From: Bacteroidaceae bacterium
GTDB lineage: Bacteria; Bacteroidota; Bacteroidia; Bacteroidales; Muribaculaceae
Direction: 5' to 3'
Length of the DNA: 64,000 nt
Assembly: GCA_021768245.1 (NCBI GenBank)
Contig: JAETNO010000019.1
Coordinates: 1-64,000 of the forward strand
Positions 34,424 to 43,893 of this stretch are shown here, one piece after another. The translations under genes and the position numbers were made by a program. The first letter of the stretch is position 1. Each line of letters begins with the position of its first letter. The notes under the pieces were generated by a model. It was not told the origin of the DNA. It saw only the letters and a list, made by a program, of their open reading frames with translations, and made no database searches.

Positions 34424-37400
34424 TTAGAGGCTGAGATTCAGACCGAAAGTGAACATGCGCTGCGAGGGATAGCGTGCATAGTCGACACCGCGCAGAAGAA
34501 CGTTCTGGTTGTATGCACCGATTTCAGGATCATAGCCCTTGTAGTTGGTGAAAGTATAGAGGTTCTGGATGTTGCAGTAAACACGCAGCGATTCCACGCT
34601 GAACTTACGGGTGAAAGAGACAGGCAGAGTGTAGCCGAGCGAGAGGTTTTTAATACGCAGATAGGAAGCATCCTCCACATAGACATTGCTCGTACGGGAA
34701 TTCTGATTGGAAGCGGCTTGATCGATACGGTAGGTAGATGCTCCGGGATTAGTCACATACATATTCTCGAGCGTCTTGCCACCCTCTGGATCGATAAGAC
34801 CAACCTTTGCGAAATCACACACAGATGCAAGGGTAGTCCAACGACTGGCCGGGTCACTCTGCTCCTGAAGCAGATAGTTATAACCGTCATTGCCTACGGA
34901 ACCCGTCAGGAAGAGGTTGAAATCAAAGCCTTTCCATGTAACGGTGTTGTTGAAACCAAATGTGAACTTAGGCTCGGGATTACCGATATAGACGCGGTCC
35001 TGCTCATTAATCTTACCGTCGCCATTGACGTCGCGGTAGATATAGTCGCCATACCATACGCCCGTTCCCTCTGCCACTTCCTTATTCTCAGGGATGGCTA
35101 CGAAACGGCGATTACCGTTGGCATCGAGGATGAAATCTCCGTTGGCGTCCTTCATGTAGAAGTCGCTTTCTTTCTCAAACATGCCAATCACCTGATAACC
35201 ATAAAACTGGGCTACGGGATTGCCAACGGTGGTGTAGGTAAACACAGTGTTACCAATCTTACCCTGAATACCTGAGCTTTCCGTATAGAGATCAAGCACT
35301 TCATTCCTATTGAGCGAGAAAGTCAAGCCGGAAGTCCACTGTAGGTTGCGATTAGAGATATTAACAGTGTTTAGGGTGAATTCAAAACCCTTGTTGCGCA
35401 TCTTACCGGTGTTGACCCACGGTGACTGAATTACACCACTTATATAAGCGGGAAGAGCGGCCTGCATGAGGAGATTGTCGGTATTCTTCAAATAAGCGTC
35501 GAAGATGAATTCCACACGGTTGCTGAACATGGCAAGGTCAAAACCTACGTTGTAGGAATGAGTCTCTTCCCATTTAAGCTTGCTGTTGGCAAAATTACCA
35601 GGATAGAAACCGGTTCCCCAATTTGTAGCTATGGAAGCCATCGTAGCTCCGTAGGCATAGCTGCCGGCATTCTGGTTACCGACGAGACCCCACCCGAGAC
35701 GGAGCTTGGCGTCGGATAGCCATTGCACATCCTTCAAGAAGGATTCATTTTTAAGGCGCCATGCGAGGGCCACAGAAGGGAACCAACCCCAGCGGTTGTC
35801 GGATCCGAAAGTCGATGAACCGTCGGCACGGAGGGTGGCGGTAAGAAGATAACGGTTGTCGAAGTTGTAATTAATACGTCCGTAGTAGGATTCAATGGCA
35901 AATGAACCACTGCCACTGCCATTGGTGGCAGTCTTAGCATCACCAACCTGTATCGAATGAATATTATTAAAAATATAACCTGTACGCGTAGCGGAGAGGT
36001 TTTCCCATCTCGACTCCTGCGATTCGTGACCGGCCATGACATTGAAGCTGTGCTTGCCGAAATCCTTCATATAAGTCACATACTGCTTGAAACTCATATA
36101 GCGGCTGCTTGAAGAGGAGCGTTCGCTCTTGCTTGTCTGCTTGAACTGGCCAAGTTGCATTTCAGGCTGGAAATAGTAATGATTGCCACGGTCATAGGTA
36201 GCGCCATATTCGATACGGGCGGTAAGACCGGGGATAATGGTTATATTGGCATAGGCATTAAGCATGGCCTGAAGCCCCTTGTCGTAGTTCTCACGGGTCA
36301 TAGCGTCGGCAAGCGGGTTAGTATAGTATGTGCCAAGCTGATTTTCTTCCTGATAGCCCCATGAGCCGTCAGGATTCTTCGCGGGAACCTCGGGCATCTG
36401 ACGGAGAGCGGTCTGAATCACATTGTAATCATCGATAGTGTTCGTGCGCTTGGTCTGCGAGAGCGAGGACTGCGCTCCGACCTGAAGCCACTTGGCCACC
36501 TGTGTATCGACATTGATGCGGGCAGTGAAACGCTGGAATCCGGAGCCGACAGCAACACCGTCCTGGTCAGTGTAGCTGCCGCTGATAAGGAACTGGGTGG
36601 CATCGCTACCACCGCTTACAGACACCTGATGGTTCCACATGCCGGCATTGTTGAAGATTTCCCTCTGCCAGTCAGTACCGTCGCCGAGGATTGATGGATC
36701 GGCGAATTCCTCGCGCTCACCCCAACCGAGGACGTCGACACGCTCGTTGTAGAGCTTGGCATACTGACGGAGGTTCATGGTCTTAAGATGTTTGGGAATC
36801 GACTGTAATGCATAATAGCCTTCATAAGTCACACGGGTCTTGCCGGCCTTTCCACGCTTTGTGGTGATAAGGACGACGCCGTTTGACGCGCGCGAACCAT
36901 AGATAGCGGTTGCCGAGGCATCCTTGAGCACCTCCATCGACACTATGTCGGAGGGGTTGATGGTCGAGAGTGCGGAGGACTTGCCGTCGGAGGATTTACC
37001 GTCGACAGCCACACCGTCAATCACATAGAGAGGTTCATTGCCGTTGAGCGAGTTGGTACCGCGGATAGCTACCGAGATACCACCACCGGGAGAACCGGAG
37101 TTCTGTGTCACCTGCACACCGGCCGCACGGCCCTGAAGAGCCTGGTCGACAGATGTCACGACAGTCTTCTTGATGTCGTCGGCTCCCACGGAAACCACCG
37201 AACCGGTGATGTCGCTGCGTTTCATGGTACCGTAACCGATCACCACCACGTCGTCGAGCTTCATGTAGTCCTCTTCCATGACTACGTCGATAACGCTGCG
37301 GTCAACGGTCACATCAACGGGCATGTAACCGATATAGGAAAACTGAAGCACAGCACCCCTGTCGGCCTGCAACGTATATTTTCCATCGATATCGGTGGCC

Positions 37401-37597
37401 ACTCCCTGAGTGGTGCCCTTGATTCTCACACTGACTCCGATAAGCGGTTCGCCGTCGCCTTTTGACGTGACCGTACCGGAAACAGAAATCTTTGGCGCGG
37501 CTACAGCCTGCAATGATATCGCAGGGAGCAAGAGGCACAACGCCAAAACTGCTTTGCTAATGCAAACAAAAGTTTTTCGCAAAATCAGTTTACTCAT
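34424..37597 (-). CDS. susC: SusC/RagA-family TonB-dependent transporter
   Basis: The 1057-residue protein starts with a signal peptide, then a carboxypeptidase-like domain (SVSGTVTSKGDGEPLIGVSV) and a plug domain with the SusC marker sequences DDVVVIGYGTMKRSDITGSV and LKDASATAIYGSRASNGVV. A 22-strand barrel follows, ending in GLNLSL. No N-terminal STN signalling domain is present, so control is expected to come from the hybrid regulator rather than an anti-sigma factor. It imports oligosaccharides across the outer membrane using TonB energy. It is the first gene of a four-gene operon with susD, the binding protein and GH5. Confidence 0.95.
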   Translation of the reverse strand: MSKLILRKTFVCISKAVLALCLLLPAISLQAVAAPKISVSGTVTSKGDGEPLIGVSVRIKGTTQGVATDIDGKYTLQADRGAVLQFSYIGYMPVDVTVDRSVIDVVMEEDYMKLDDVVVIGYGTMKRSDITGSVVSVGADDIKKTVVTSVDQALQGRAAGVQVTQNSGSPGGGISVAIRGTNSLNGNEPLYVIDGVAVDGKSSDGKSSALSTINPSDIVSMEVLKDASATAIYGSRASNGVVLITTKRGKAGKTRVTYEGYYALQSIPKHLKTMNLRQYAKLYNERVDVLGWGEREEFADPSILGDGTDWQREIFNNAGMWNHQVSVSGGSDATQFLISGSYTDQDGVAVGSGFQRFTARINVDTQVAKWLQVGAQSSLSQTKRTNTIDDYNVIQTALRQMPEVPAKNPDGSWGYQEENQLGTYYTNPLADAMTRENYDKGLQAMLNAYANITIIPGLTARIEYGATYDRGNHYYFQPEMQLGQFKQTSKSERSSSSSRYMSFKQYVTYMKDFGKHSFNVMAGHESQESRWENLSATRTGYIFNNIHSIQVGDAKTATNGSGSGSFAIESYYGRINYNFDNRYLLTATLRADGSSTFGSDNRWGWFPSVALAWRLKNESFLKDVQWLSDAKLRLGWGLVGNQNAGSYAYGATMASIATNWGTGFYPGNFANSKLKWEETHSYNVGFDLAMFSNRVEFIFDAYLKNTDNLLMQAALPAYISGVIQSPWVNTGKMRNKGFEFTLNTVNISNRNLQWTSGLTFSLNRNEVLDLYTESSGIQGKIGNTVFTYTTVGNPVAQFYGYQVIGMFEKESDFYMKDANGDFILDANGNRRFVAIPENKEVAEGTGVWYGDYIYRDVNGDGKINEQDRVYIGNPEPKFTFGFNNTVTWKGFDFNLFLTGSVGNDGYNYLLQEQSDPASRWTTLASVCDFAKVGLIDPEGGKTLENMYVTNPGASTYRIDQAASNQNSRTSNVYVEDASYLRIKNLSLGYTLPVSFTRKFSVESLRVYCNIQNLYTFTNYKGYDPEIGAYNQNVLLRGVDYARYPSQRMFTFGLNLSL

Positions 37598-37664
37598 TGT
37601 TCATAAGATTTGAGGTTAAATTATATTGTATGTTCTATATTTTCCGCTTGGTTTTCCATTTGGA

Positions 37665-37672
37665 CAAAATTA
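37665..37672 (-). promoter_or_regulatory. -7 box of susC operon
   Basis: The minus strand reads TAATTTTG, about 67 nt before the susC ATG at 37597. An inverted repeat lies further upstream at 37786-37815. Confidence 0.5.
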
Positions 37673-37785
37673 CCGCTAATAAGGCCAATTCGCTTTAATC
37701 TTTGTTAACTATAGTGAGGCCAACGGTGCGTAGAGGGGTGAAATTTTGTTGTGGAATGGGTATAATTTTGTTAATATGAGTGAAC

Positions 37786-37815
37786 ATATGTTGGTTTTTA
37801 TGTTTTTCAACATAT
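37786..37815. repeat. ATATGTTG/CAACATAT inverted repeat upstream of susC
   Basis: ATATGTTG (37786-37793) and CAACATAT (37808-37815) flank 14 nt. A related repeat (AAATGTTG/CAACATTT) lies at 47732-47770 before the regulator and GH43 genes. It could be a hairpin after the esterase stop or part of a shared operator. Confidence 0.4.
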
Positions 37816-39251
37816 TATTCATTCCAATCATCAGTGCGGAAGGGCACCAAGGGGAGCCCTTTAAGATTGTGAATCCTGCCGATTGAAAAGTTCTTGAAAC
37901 AATAGCGTACGGCCTTGATGTCGGCAACCTTGTCGGAGGAAACCTCGATGGCCCTGTTATACCACAGTTCCTTGGCCTGCGCCGGATGGAACACCCTGTC
38001 CTCACCTGCCACTTCAAAACCCTCGAGAGCGCCGTTTGGGGTGAGACCGTTTTCCATATTGTCGATATGGACTATGGCCTTGTCGCCATGGAGGTCGACG
38101 GACTTGAAAACGGGATAACCGGTGTCAATGCCACCTATATTATATGTACGGTTGGCGGCGAGATATGAAAGACGCTCCCCTATCTCCTCTTTCTTCGAGC
38201 CGTGGATATCGTTAATCTCATGGGGATAGATGAGGTCGGTGGTGCTGACGTAGCCACTGTTGGGGATGATGGCCGCAGCCTTGTGCTGGGCCTCACGCAG
38301 GAAGGCGGCTATAGAGCCGTCGGGGTTGCCGTAGCTCCACGCGGGAATCTCGACGAAGTAGAAGGGAAGCTCACCCTGTTTCCACTCGTCGCGCCAGATT
38401 TTCACCATGTCGGCAAGACGTGAGGGATAGTCGGCATGGCGTCCGACATTAGCCTCACCCTGATTCCAGAGGAAACCTTTGACAGTGTAGCCACGGAGAG
38501 GATGGAGCATGGCATTGTACATCACATTGGCACGCTCCCAGAGATGCAACACCGAGTCGGGTGTGGCCTTCTCCTTCTCGACATCGCAGTCGGGATAACG
38601 GTCGAGCTGCCATTTAGGCATCCAGCCTTCCACACGGCTTCCACCGAGCGAGCAGTTTATGACCCCTACGGGTACCCCGAGGATATCGTTGAGCGAACGG
38701 GCGAAGAAATAGGCCACGGCAGAGAATTCACCCGCATTTTCGGGTTTGCTTTCCTGCCATTTGCCAAGTACCTTTGCCTGAGGCTCATATTCACCGCAGC
38801 GGGTGACTGTGGCCACACGCACTCCGGGATATTTCCCCGAATAGGCGATGGCTCGCCCGGCATTTTCGACCGGCTGACACCAGAAACCCTTCAGAGGCAT
38901 CTCCATGTTGGACTGACCGGAGCAGAACCAAACTTCACCGATAAGGATATTTTTCAGCTCCACGTCCGAACCGTCGCCTTTCAGACGTAGGGTCTGAGGC
39001 GTGTAGGTGGCCGCAGGAGTAGCCACAGTCAAATCCCAGTGGCCATCGTCGCCGGCTTTAACGCTGTAGCTCTTGCCACCCCAGCTCGGCTTGACGGAGA
39101 TTTTGGCTCCGGGAGAGCTCCATCCCCAAATTCGGGCGTCGGACTGCTGCTGAAGCACCATGTTGTCACTGAAAATGTCAGGAAGCTCGATTTCCGCGCT
39201 CGCCGACAGTGTCATTACAGCCGCTAAGGCCGATAAAATACTTTTTTTCAT
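37815..39251 (-). CDS. SASA-type carbohydrate acetylesterase
   Basis: The 478-residue protein has a signal peptide and the sialate O-acetylesterase (DUF303) motifs: GQSNMEMPL with the catalytic Ser, GVINCSLGGSRVEGW, FLWNQGEAN and the Asp-x-x-His of DIHGSKK. Such enzymes remove O-acetyl groups from sugars, including plant cell-wall glycans. In this setting acetylated galactose on xyloglucan is a plausible target. It lies between susC and GH29. A nested inverted repeat begins 3 nt before its ATG, in its 191-bp upstream gap. Confidence 0.82.
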   Translation of the reverse strand: MKKSILSALAAVMTLSASAEIELPDIFSDNMVLQQQSDARIWGWSSPGAKISVKPSWGGKSYSVKAGDDGHWDLTVATPAATYTPQTLRLKGDGSDVELKNILIGEVWFCSGQSNMEMPLKGFWCQPVENAGRAIAYSGKYPGVRVATVTRCGEYEPQAKVLGKWQESKPENAGEFSAVAYFFARSLNDILGVPVGVINCSLGGSRVEGWMPKWQLDRYPDCDVEKEKATPDSVLHLWERANVMYNAMLHPLRGYTVKGFLWNQGEANVGRHADYPSRLADMVKIWRDEWKQGELPFYFVEIPAWSYGNPDGSIAAFLREAQHKAAAIIPNSGYVSTTDLIYPHEINDIHGSKKEEIGERLSYLAANRTYNIGGIDTGYPVFKSVDLHGDKAIVHIDNMENGLTPNGALEGFEVAGEDRVFHPAQAKELWYNRAIEVSSDKVADIKAVRYCFKNFSIGRIHNLKGLPLVPFRTDDWNE

Positions 39252-39253
39252 AC

Positions 39254-39445
39254 TAAGTAACTCTTAAAAATTAGTTTATAATATAATTTTCAGTAACCCT
39301 ACAGGCTAATATATCTTTATTCGTCTTTCCGGAGCTTTTGCAGCTGTCGCTCAGTCGTGTAGCTCGCTACACTCCTTCACTCCAACCGCAAAATCTTCGA
39401 AAATACTTCATAAATATATATTAGCTAATTTTTGAGAGTTACTTA
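39254..39445. repeat. 192-bp nested inverted-repeat element in the PUL
   Basis: Outer arms TAAGTAACTCTTAAAAATTAG (39254-39274) and its near-complement (39425-39445) match at 20 of 21 positions. Inside, 39305-39363 and 39366-39425 form imperfect 60-nt arms around the perfect core GTGTAGC-TC-GCTACAC (39357-39372). The right outer arm includes the stop codon of GH29 and the left arm abuts the esterase start. The form resembles a MITE-like or REP-like element, or a large RNA hairpin between two operon genes. Confidence 0.75.
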
Positions 39446-41056
39446 TTTGATTTTCAATACGAGGGATATATCGTTAGGCTTTTTGCCGGAGGGGAGGTCG
39501 ACCACAAGCCCCTCGGCCGTCGAACGGAACTTGGCCTTGCCTCCTCCGAGGAGCTCCACTCTCTTTACGGAACCCTTGAAGTTGTCATTACCCTTGGCCA
39601 GTGACTTTATAAGAATCCTGCCGTCGGAAGGCCATTCGAACACATGAGCGTAGAGAGTGCCGTTCTTTTCCACGAAGCGGATATCGGCGGAGGTATAAGG
39701 CGCATTTTTCGATTCGTTGAAACCCGCGCCGTCAAGAGGCACGTCGACCTCTGTCGAGGGACCTTCGCCATAGACTTTCCAAGGGCGGGTGTCGAAGATG
39801 GCTTCCTTATTGATATCCATCCACGCGGCGATGTCGCCGAGGATTTTTTCTTCCTTGTCGTCAATAGTACCATTGCCCCTCACAGGGACACTGAGAAGCA
39901 TGTTGCCGTTCTTGCTCACAATATCAATCAGCATGTGGATTACGGTCTTTGCCGACTTATACCAGTTGTCGGTGTAGCAGGAGCGGTCATAATGCCAGTT
40001 GCCGAGGCATGTACAGGTCTGCCAGGCCTTATCCTGAGGCTTGGAGGGTACACCCTTCTCTACATCCCATACGATGGCTTCCTTGTGCTTGTCCTGAAGC
40101 TGCTTTCCGAAGACAACGGCAGAAAGCCTGCCGTCGTGAAGACGCATGTTGCGGTTGTAGTAGTGGGCCACCACGTCAAGGCCCGTATTGTCAATCGGCC
40201 AGAAAGGGAGCACGCTGTCGTCGAAATAAATCAAATCGGGATTGTAGCGGTTAATCATGTCGACGGTGCGGTTGAAGAAGTTGTCGAAATACTCCTGAGA
40301 TGGACGCGAGGTGCCTTCCGGCCAGTTCCATACGCTCCAGGCATGGCCACTGAGGGAATGTCGCTGCACATAGAGTTCCTGCGGGTCGTAGCCTTCCCAC
40401 CATTTTCCCTTTCCGTCCTCCTTGGTCACCACGCGGGCATCATAGGAAACGCCTGCATATGGGCCGGTCTTGTCGGCACCCTGCGCGGTCTCATACCATG
40501 TCCACGCATGGGAGGAGTGGATGCTCACGCCGAAAGGAAGGCCGTATTTGCGCGCGGCTTTCTCCCACTCGGCGAGGATGTCTCTCTTCGGGCCCATGTT
40601 GACGGAGTTCCAATGCTGATACTTGCTGTCCCACAGGTCCATATTGTCGTGGTGGTTGCCCATGGCGAAGAAATACTGCGCCCCTACCCTCTTGTAGAGC
40701 GCGACAAGTTTCTCAGGCTCCCACTTTTCGGCCTTCCATTCATTAATCACATCCTTGAAACCGAATTCCGAAGGATGTCCGTAGAGCTCGCGGTGTCTTT
40801 TATTGGCAACGCCACCCTCCTCATACATGGAGCGTGCATACCAATCACCGGCTTCCGGCTGGCATTGCGGCCCCCAATGGGCCCATATTCCAAACTTGGC
40901 GTTTCTGAACCATTCGGGGGTCTCATATTGCGAGAGGGATTCCCATGTAGGCTCAAACTTGCCTGTATCGGCAGGCTCGCGCTGAGCGAAAGCTGAAGAA
41001 ACGCAGGCGGTCGCCATCACACTCAAGGCGAAAGCACGCAGACTGTTTTCAATCAT
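39443..41056 (-). CDS. GH29 alpha-L-fucosidase
   Basis: The 537-residue protein has a signal peptide (ending SSAFA) and a GH29 barrel: WFRNAKFGIWAHWGPQ, GAQYFFAMGNHHDN, and IYFDDSVLPFW, in which the first Asp after Phe fits the nucleophile. A C-terminal beta-sandwich completes it. It would release fucose, for instance the alpha-1,2-fucose of fucogalactoxyloglucan. It is 73 nt after the GH2 gene, and its product could unblock the galactose that GH2 or GH42 removes. Linkage specificity is not readable from the sequence. Confidence 0.88.
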   Translation of the reverse strand: MIENSLRAFALSVMATACVSSAFAQREPADTGKFEPTWESLSQYETPEWFRNAKFGIWAHWGPQCQPEAGDWYARSMYEEGGVANKRHRELYGHPSEFGFKDVINEWKAEKWEPEKLVALYKRVGAQYFFAMGNHHDNMDLWDSKYQHWNSVNMGPKRDILAEWEKAARKYGLPFGVSIHSSHAWTWYETAQGADKTGPYAGVSYDARVVTKEDGKGKWWEGYDPQELYVQRHSLSGHAWSVWNWPEGTSRPSQEYFDNFFNRTVDMINRYNPDLIYFDDSVLPFWPIDNTGLDVVAHYYNRNMRLHDGRLSAVVFGKQLQDKHKEAIVWDVEKGVPSKPQDKAWQTCTCLGNWHYDRSCYTDNWYKSAKTVIHMLIDIVSKNGNMLLSVPVRGNGTIDDKEEKILGDIAAWMDINKEAIFDTRPWKVYGEGPSTEVDVPLDGAGFNESKNAPYTSADIRFVEKNGTLYAHVFEWPSDGRILIKSLAKGNDNFKGSVKRVELLGGGKAKFRSTAEGLVVDLPSGKKPNDISLVLKIK

Positions 41057-41129
41057 TATTTTAAGGTATTAATTAAGAGTACGTTTGGATTTAAACCGAA
41101 TAAAGTTTTTCAGACTCACACGTAGTCGC

Positions 41130-43889
41130 TCACAGAATCAGGTAGAGACTGCCGCTCACAGGCGTGTAGTTGAGCTGCATATTTTTCTGTCCGGAGGGGC
41201 CAAGCTGGGCCGGAGACTGGAATTTAGTGCCTATCGGGGGGATGGCATGCATAAATCCGAGATTTGTCTGAGGGAAGGGAGGCGCAACACGGGCGTTGCC
41301 GATGAAACGGGGCTTATCCGGTCTCAGCATCTGGAAGAAAATCCCGGGCTGTGAGGGTACGAATGTGATGTTGCCCTCAGATGTCTGAACTGTCACCGCA
41401 CGGCAGTCTGAGTGATAGCCCTTGAATTCGGGATAATCCCAGGATTCGCCGGTGACGGTGTTGTTATACTCCTTGTGATGCACACCGAAAGTCGCACCGT
41501 CGAGACGGTTTTTCCAGACACGGTAAGGGCCATTGCCCACCCATTCCATGCCAAGGATTTTTTCTTCAGGATAGTCAAATCCTATGCCTATATAATCGAC
41601 CTCGCCGTTGACAGAGAAGGAGTAGTCTATCCTCGGAGCCTCATCAGGAGCGAAGCGCCATCTAATCCATTGGCTGTCCTCAAAACGCGGCTCAACAATG
41701 ACGGCATCACCGTCGCGATAGACGCCCAATTCCTTGAAGCGGTTGCCGGAAGTGGCGATAGCGGGGAAACCGGAGAGCGACACATGGCCTGACGGAGTCT
41801 CAACTCCCTCCAAGCGACCTGTCTCCTTACTGAATATGAAGCTGTTCGCTCCATGTTTCACCATAAGGCTACCGGCTATGTCATTCATCTCCACAGAGCC
41901 GTCAAAGCTACCTGCCTTCAGTTTATCCCTGAGACGGGCGTCGCCTATCGGGGAGACATAGCTGTAGACTTCACGGCCCGAAGGGTCGGAGACGAAAATC
42001 TCGATAACATCATGGCTACGCCAACCGTCTGGAAGAGAGAATCCAACCTCACGGCGTTCGCCGGGGGCGACACTCGGGGACTCCAGAGAGCCTTCGGCCA
42101 CGGTTTTCCTGCCGAAACGGCCATCGACACCACGCTCTATGTCATAAAGGGCGTAGGTGAAGCCACAGTCCGAGAAGTCGGTGAACATATAGTCGTTCTC
42201 AATGCGGAATTTCAAATCATCAACAGCGGGAAGGACGCGGTCGACTATGCGCACCGGCGACCATATCTCCCTCACTGCATAGAAACTCCCCTCCTTCTCG
42301 CGGTGAGGCCCGAGGATGCCGTCAGGGGCCAAATCGTAGCGGCAGTCTATGCTGTCGTTCATGTCGGAGCGCACCAAACCCTCGTCAATAAGGGCCCATA
42401 TAAAGCCACCGGCAGGGGCACGGTGTTTCATCATCACGTCCCAGAAATCGCGCAGCGAGGCCCCGGCTCCACCGTCGAATACTCCATGCATGAATTCGGT
42501 GGGGAAAAAGACGGCGTTGTCATAGATGGCCGAGTTGACGACATAGTTATAGTCGGGATAGTGTTTCGTATCCGTTCCCCGGAAACGCTCCCAGGGATGG
42601 ATCACGAAACGATGCTGGAGGTCATAGATTTTATAATCATCGTCGACATCCGTGTTCCATCCACCCTCGTTGCCATTTGCCCAAAGGACTATCGAGGGGT
42701 GGTTGCGGTCACGCTCCACTACGGAGCGCGCAAGACGACGGGCGGTGGGGGTGTCATATTTCTTCTGCCATCCGCAAAGCTCGTCAATAACCAGGAGGCC
42801 GATTGAATCGCAGATTTCAAGGAAGTCCTTGTCAGGAGGATAGTGCGACATCCTGACGGCGTTCATGTTCATATCCTTTATCAGTTCCGCATCGGCGAGG
42901 GAAATCTCACGTGAAAGGGTCCTGCCGCTCTCAGGCCAGAAGCAATGACGGTTCACGCCTTTGAAAATCACACGGCGACCGTTGAGATAGAAACCGTCGG
43001 CGGGGCGGAACTCCATGGTGCGGAAGCCTATCTTCTCGCTCACGCGATGGCGCGGATGTCCGTTTTCATTAAGCTCGGCCACAAGACGGTAGAGCACGGG
43101 GCTTTCATGGCTCCAGGGCTTCACTCCCACGACACGTGTGCGCAGCGTGTCCCCTACATGTCCCTTGACGGATGCGAGTGTCCGCTCCCCGTCGAGAGTC
43201 TCGACCCTAAGTTCGATTTCACCCTTGGCTCCGGGAGAAACGAAGGGACGAACTGCGAGCGAGCCATCGGCCTGAGAGTCAATAGCCAGCGAACTGATGT
43301 GGCGCGATGGCTTTATTTCAAGATATACAGGCCTGTATATGCCCCCGAAAAGCCAAAAATCTGTCTGACGCTCGGCGCGGAACAGTGAAGGGTTCTGCGG
43401 GGATTTCCTCACTTTCACTTCAAGAGTATTCTCCCTGCCATAACGGAGGCGGTCGGTGATATCATAGCTGAAACGATAGAAACCGCCCTCATGAGTGGTA
43501 CCCAGTTTCCGTCCATTGAGTTTCACTTCCGTATCTGTCATGCTACCCTCGAAAACGAGGTCTACATGATTTCCTTTCCATGATTTGTCGGCAGTGAAAG
43601 AGTGTCGGTAATAACCCGTCTCGTCACAGCCTTCCGGCTCTTCCCAACCATAGTAGTAAGTGCCGAATCCCTCAGTCTCCCAGCAAGAGGGGACTTTTAT
43701 GCGTGTCCATTGACCGCTTTTGCGACCCGACGAACACATGAAGTCCCACTCCACGGAGCTATCCTTGTCAAGCCCCGAAAGATAGTGACGGAAGGTCTCC
43801 TGCGGCGTCCGGGCATAGGCCGTAAGGGAGAGCGAAAGGGCAAGACATGTTACTAAAAGTATTGCAAAGTGTTTCATTTTCTTCAGCAC
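41130..43889 (-). CDS. GH2 beta-galactosidase
   Basis: The 919-residue protein has a signal peptide and GH2 architecture: a sugar-binding domain (PSCWETEGFGTYYYGW), an immunoglobulin-like domain, and a TIM barrel with FKGVNRHCFWPESG. The acid/base is in WANGNEGG and the nucleophile in FPTEFMHGVFDGG. Large C-terminal domains resemble LacZ domain 5. It most likely removes beta-linked galactose side chains. ATG 43889 is used; a second in-frame ATG at 43877 is also possible. Only 4 nt separate it from the GH42 stop, so the two are surely co-transcribed. Confidence 0.87.
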   Translation of the reverse strand: MLKKMKHFAILLVTCLALSLSLTAYARTPQETFRHYLSGLDKDSSVEWDFMCSSGRKSGQWTRIKVPSCWETEGFGTYYYGWEEPEGCDETGYYRHSFTADKSWKGNHVDLVFEGSMTDTEVKLNGRKLGTTHEGGFYRFSYDITDRLRYGRENTLEVKVRKSPQNPSLFRAERQTDFWLFGGIYRPVYLEIKPSRHISSLAIDSQADGSLAVRPFVSPGAKGEIELRVETLDGERTLASVKGHVGDTLRTRVVGVKPWSHESPVLYRLVAELNENGHPRHRVSEKIGFRTMEFRPADGFYLNGRRVIFKGVNRHCFWPESGRTLSREISLADAELIKDMNMNAVRMSHYPPDKDFLEICDSIGLLVIDELCGWQKKYDTPTARRLARSVVERDRNHPSIVLWANGNEGGWNTDVDDDYKIYDLQHRFVIHPWERFRGTDTKHYPDYNYVVNSAIYDNAVFFPTEFMHGVFDGGAGASLRDFWDVMMKHRAPAGGFIWALIDEGLVRSDMNDSIDCRYDLAPDGILGPHREKEGSFYAVREIWSPVRIVDRVLPAVDDLKFRIENDYMFTDFSDCGFTYALYDIERGVDGRFGRKTVAEGSLESPSVAPGERREVGFSLPDGWRSHDVIEIFVSDPSGREVYSYVSPIGDARLRDKLKAGSFDGSVEMNDIAGSLMVKHGANSFIFSKETGRLEGVETPSGHVSLSGFPAIATSGNRFKELGVYRDGDAVIVEPRFEDSQWIRWRFAPDEAPRIDYSFSVNGEVDYIGIGFDYPEEKILGMEWVGNGPYRVWKNRLDGATFGVHHKEYNNTVTGESWDYPEFKGYHSDCRAVTVQTSEGNITFVPSQPGIFFQMLRPDKPRFIGNARVAPPFPQTNLGFMHAIPPIGTKFQSPAQLGPSGQKNMQLNYTPVSGSLYLIL

Positions 43890-43893
43890 TTTT

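Noticed and set aside
39644..40996. 450-codon plus-strand open frame
   Set aside because: It is antisense to the GH29 gene, has no family features and reflects codon bias of the real gene.
41853..42806. 317-codon plus-strand open frame
   Set aside because: Antisense shadow of the GH2 gene.
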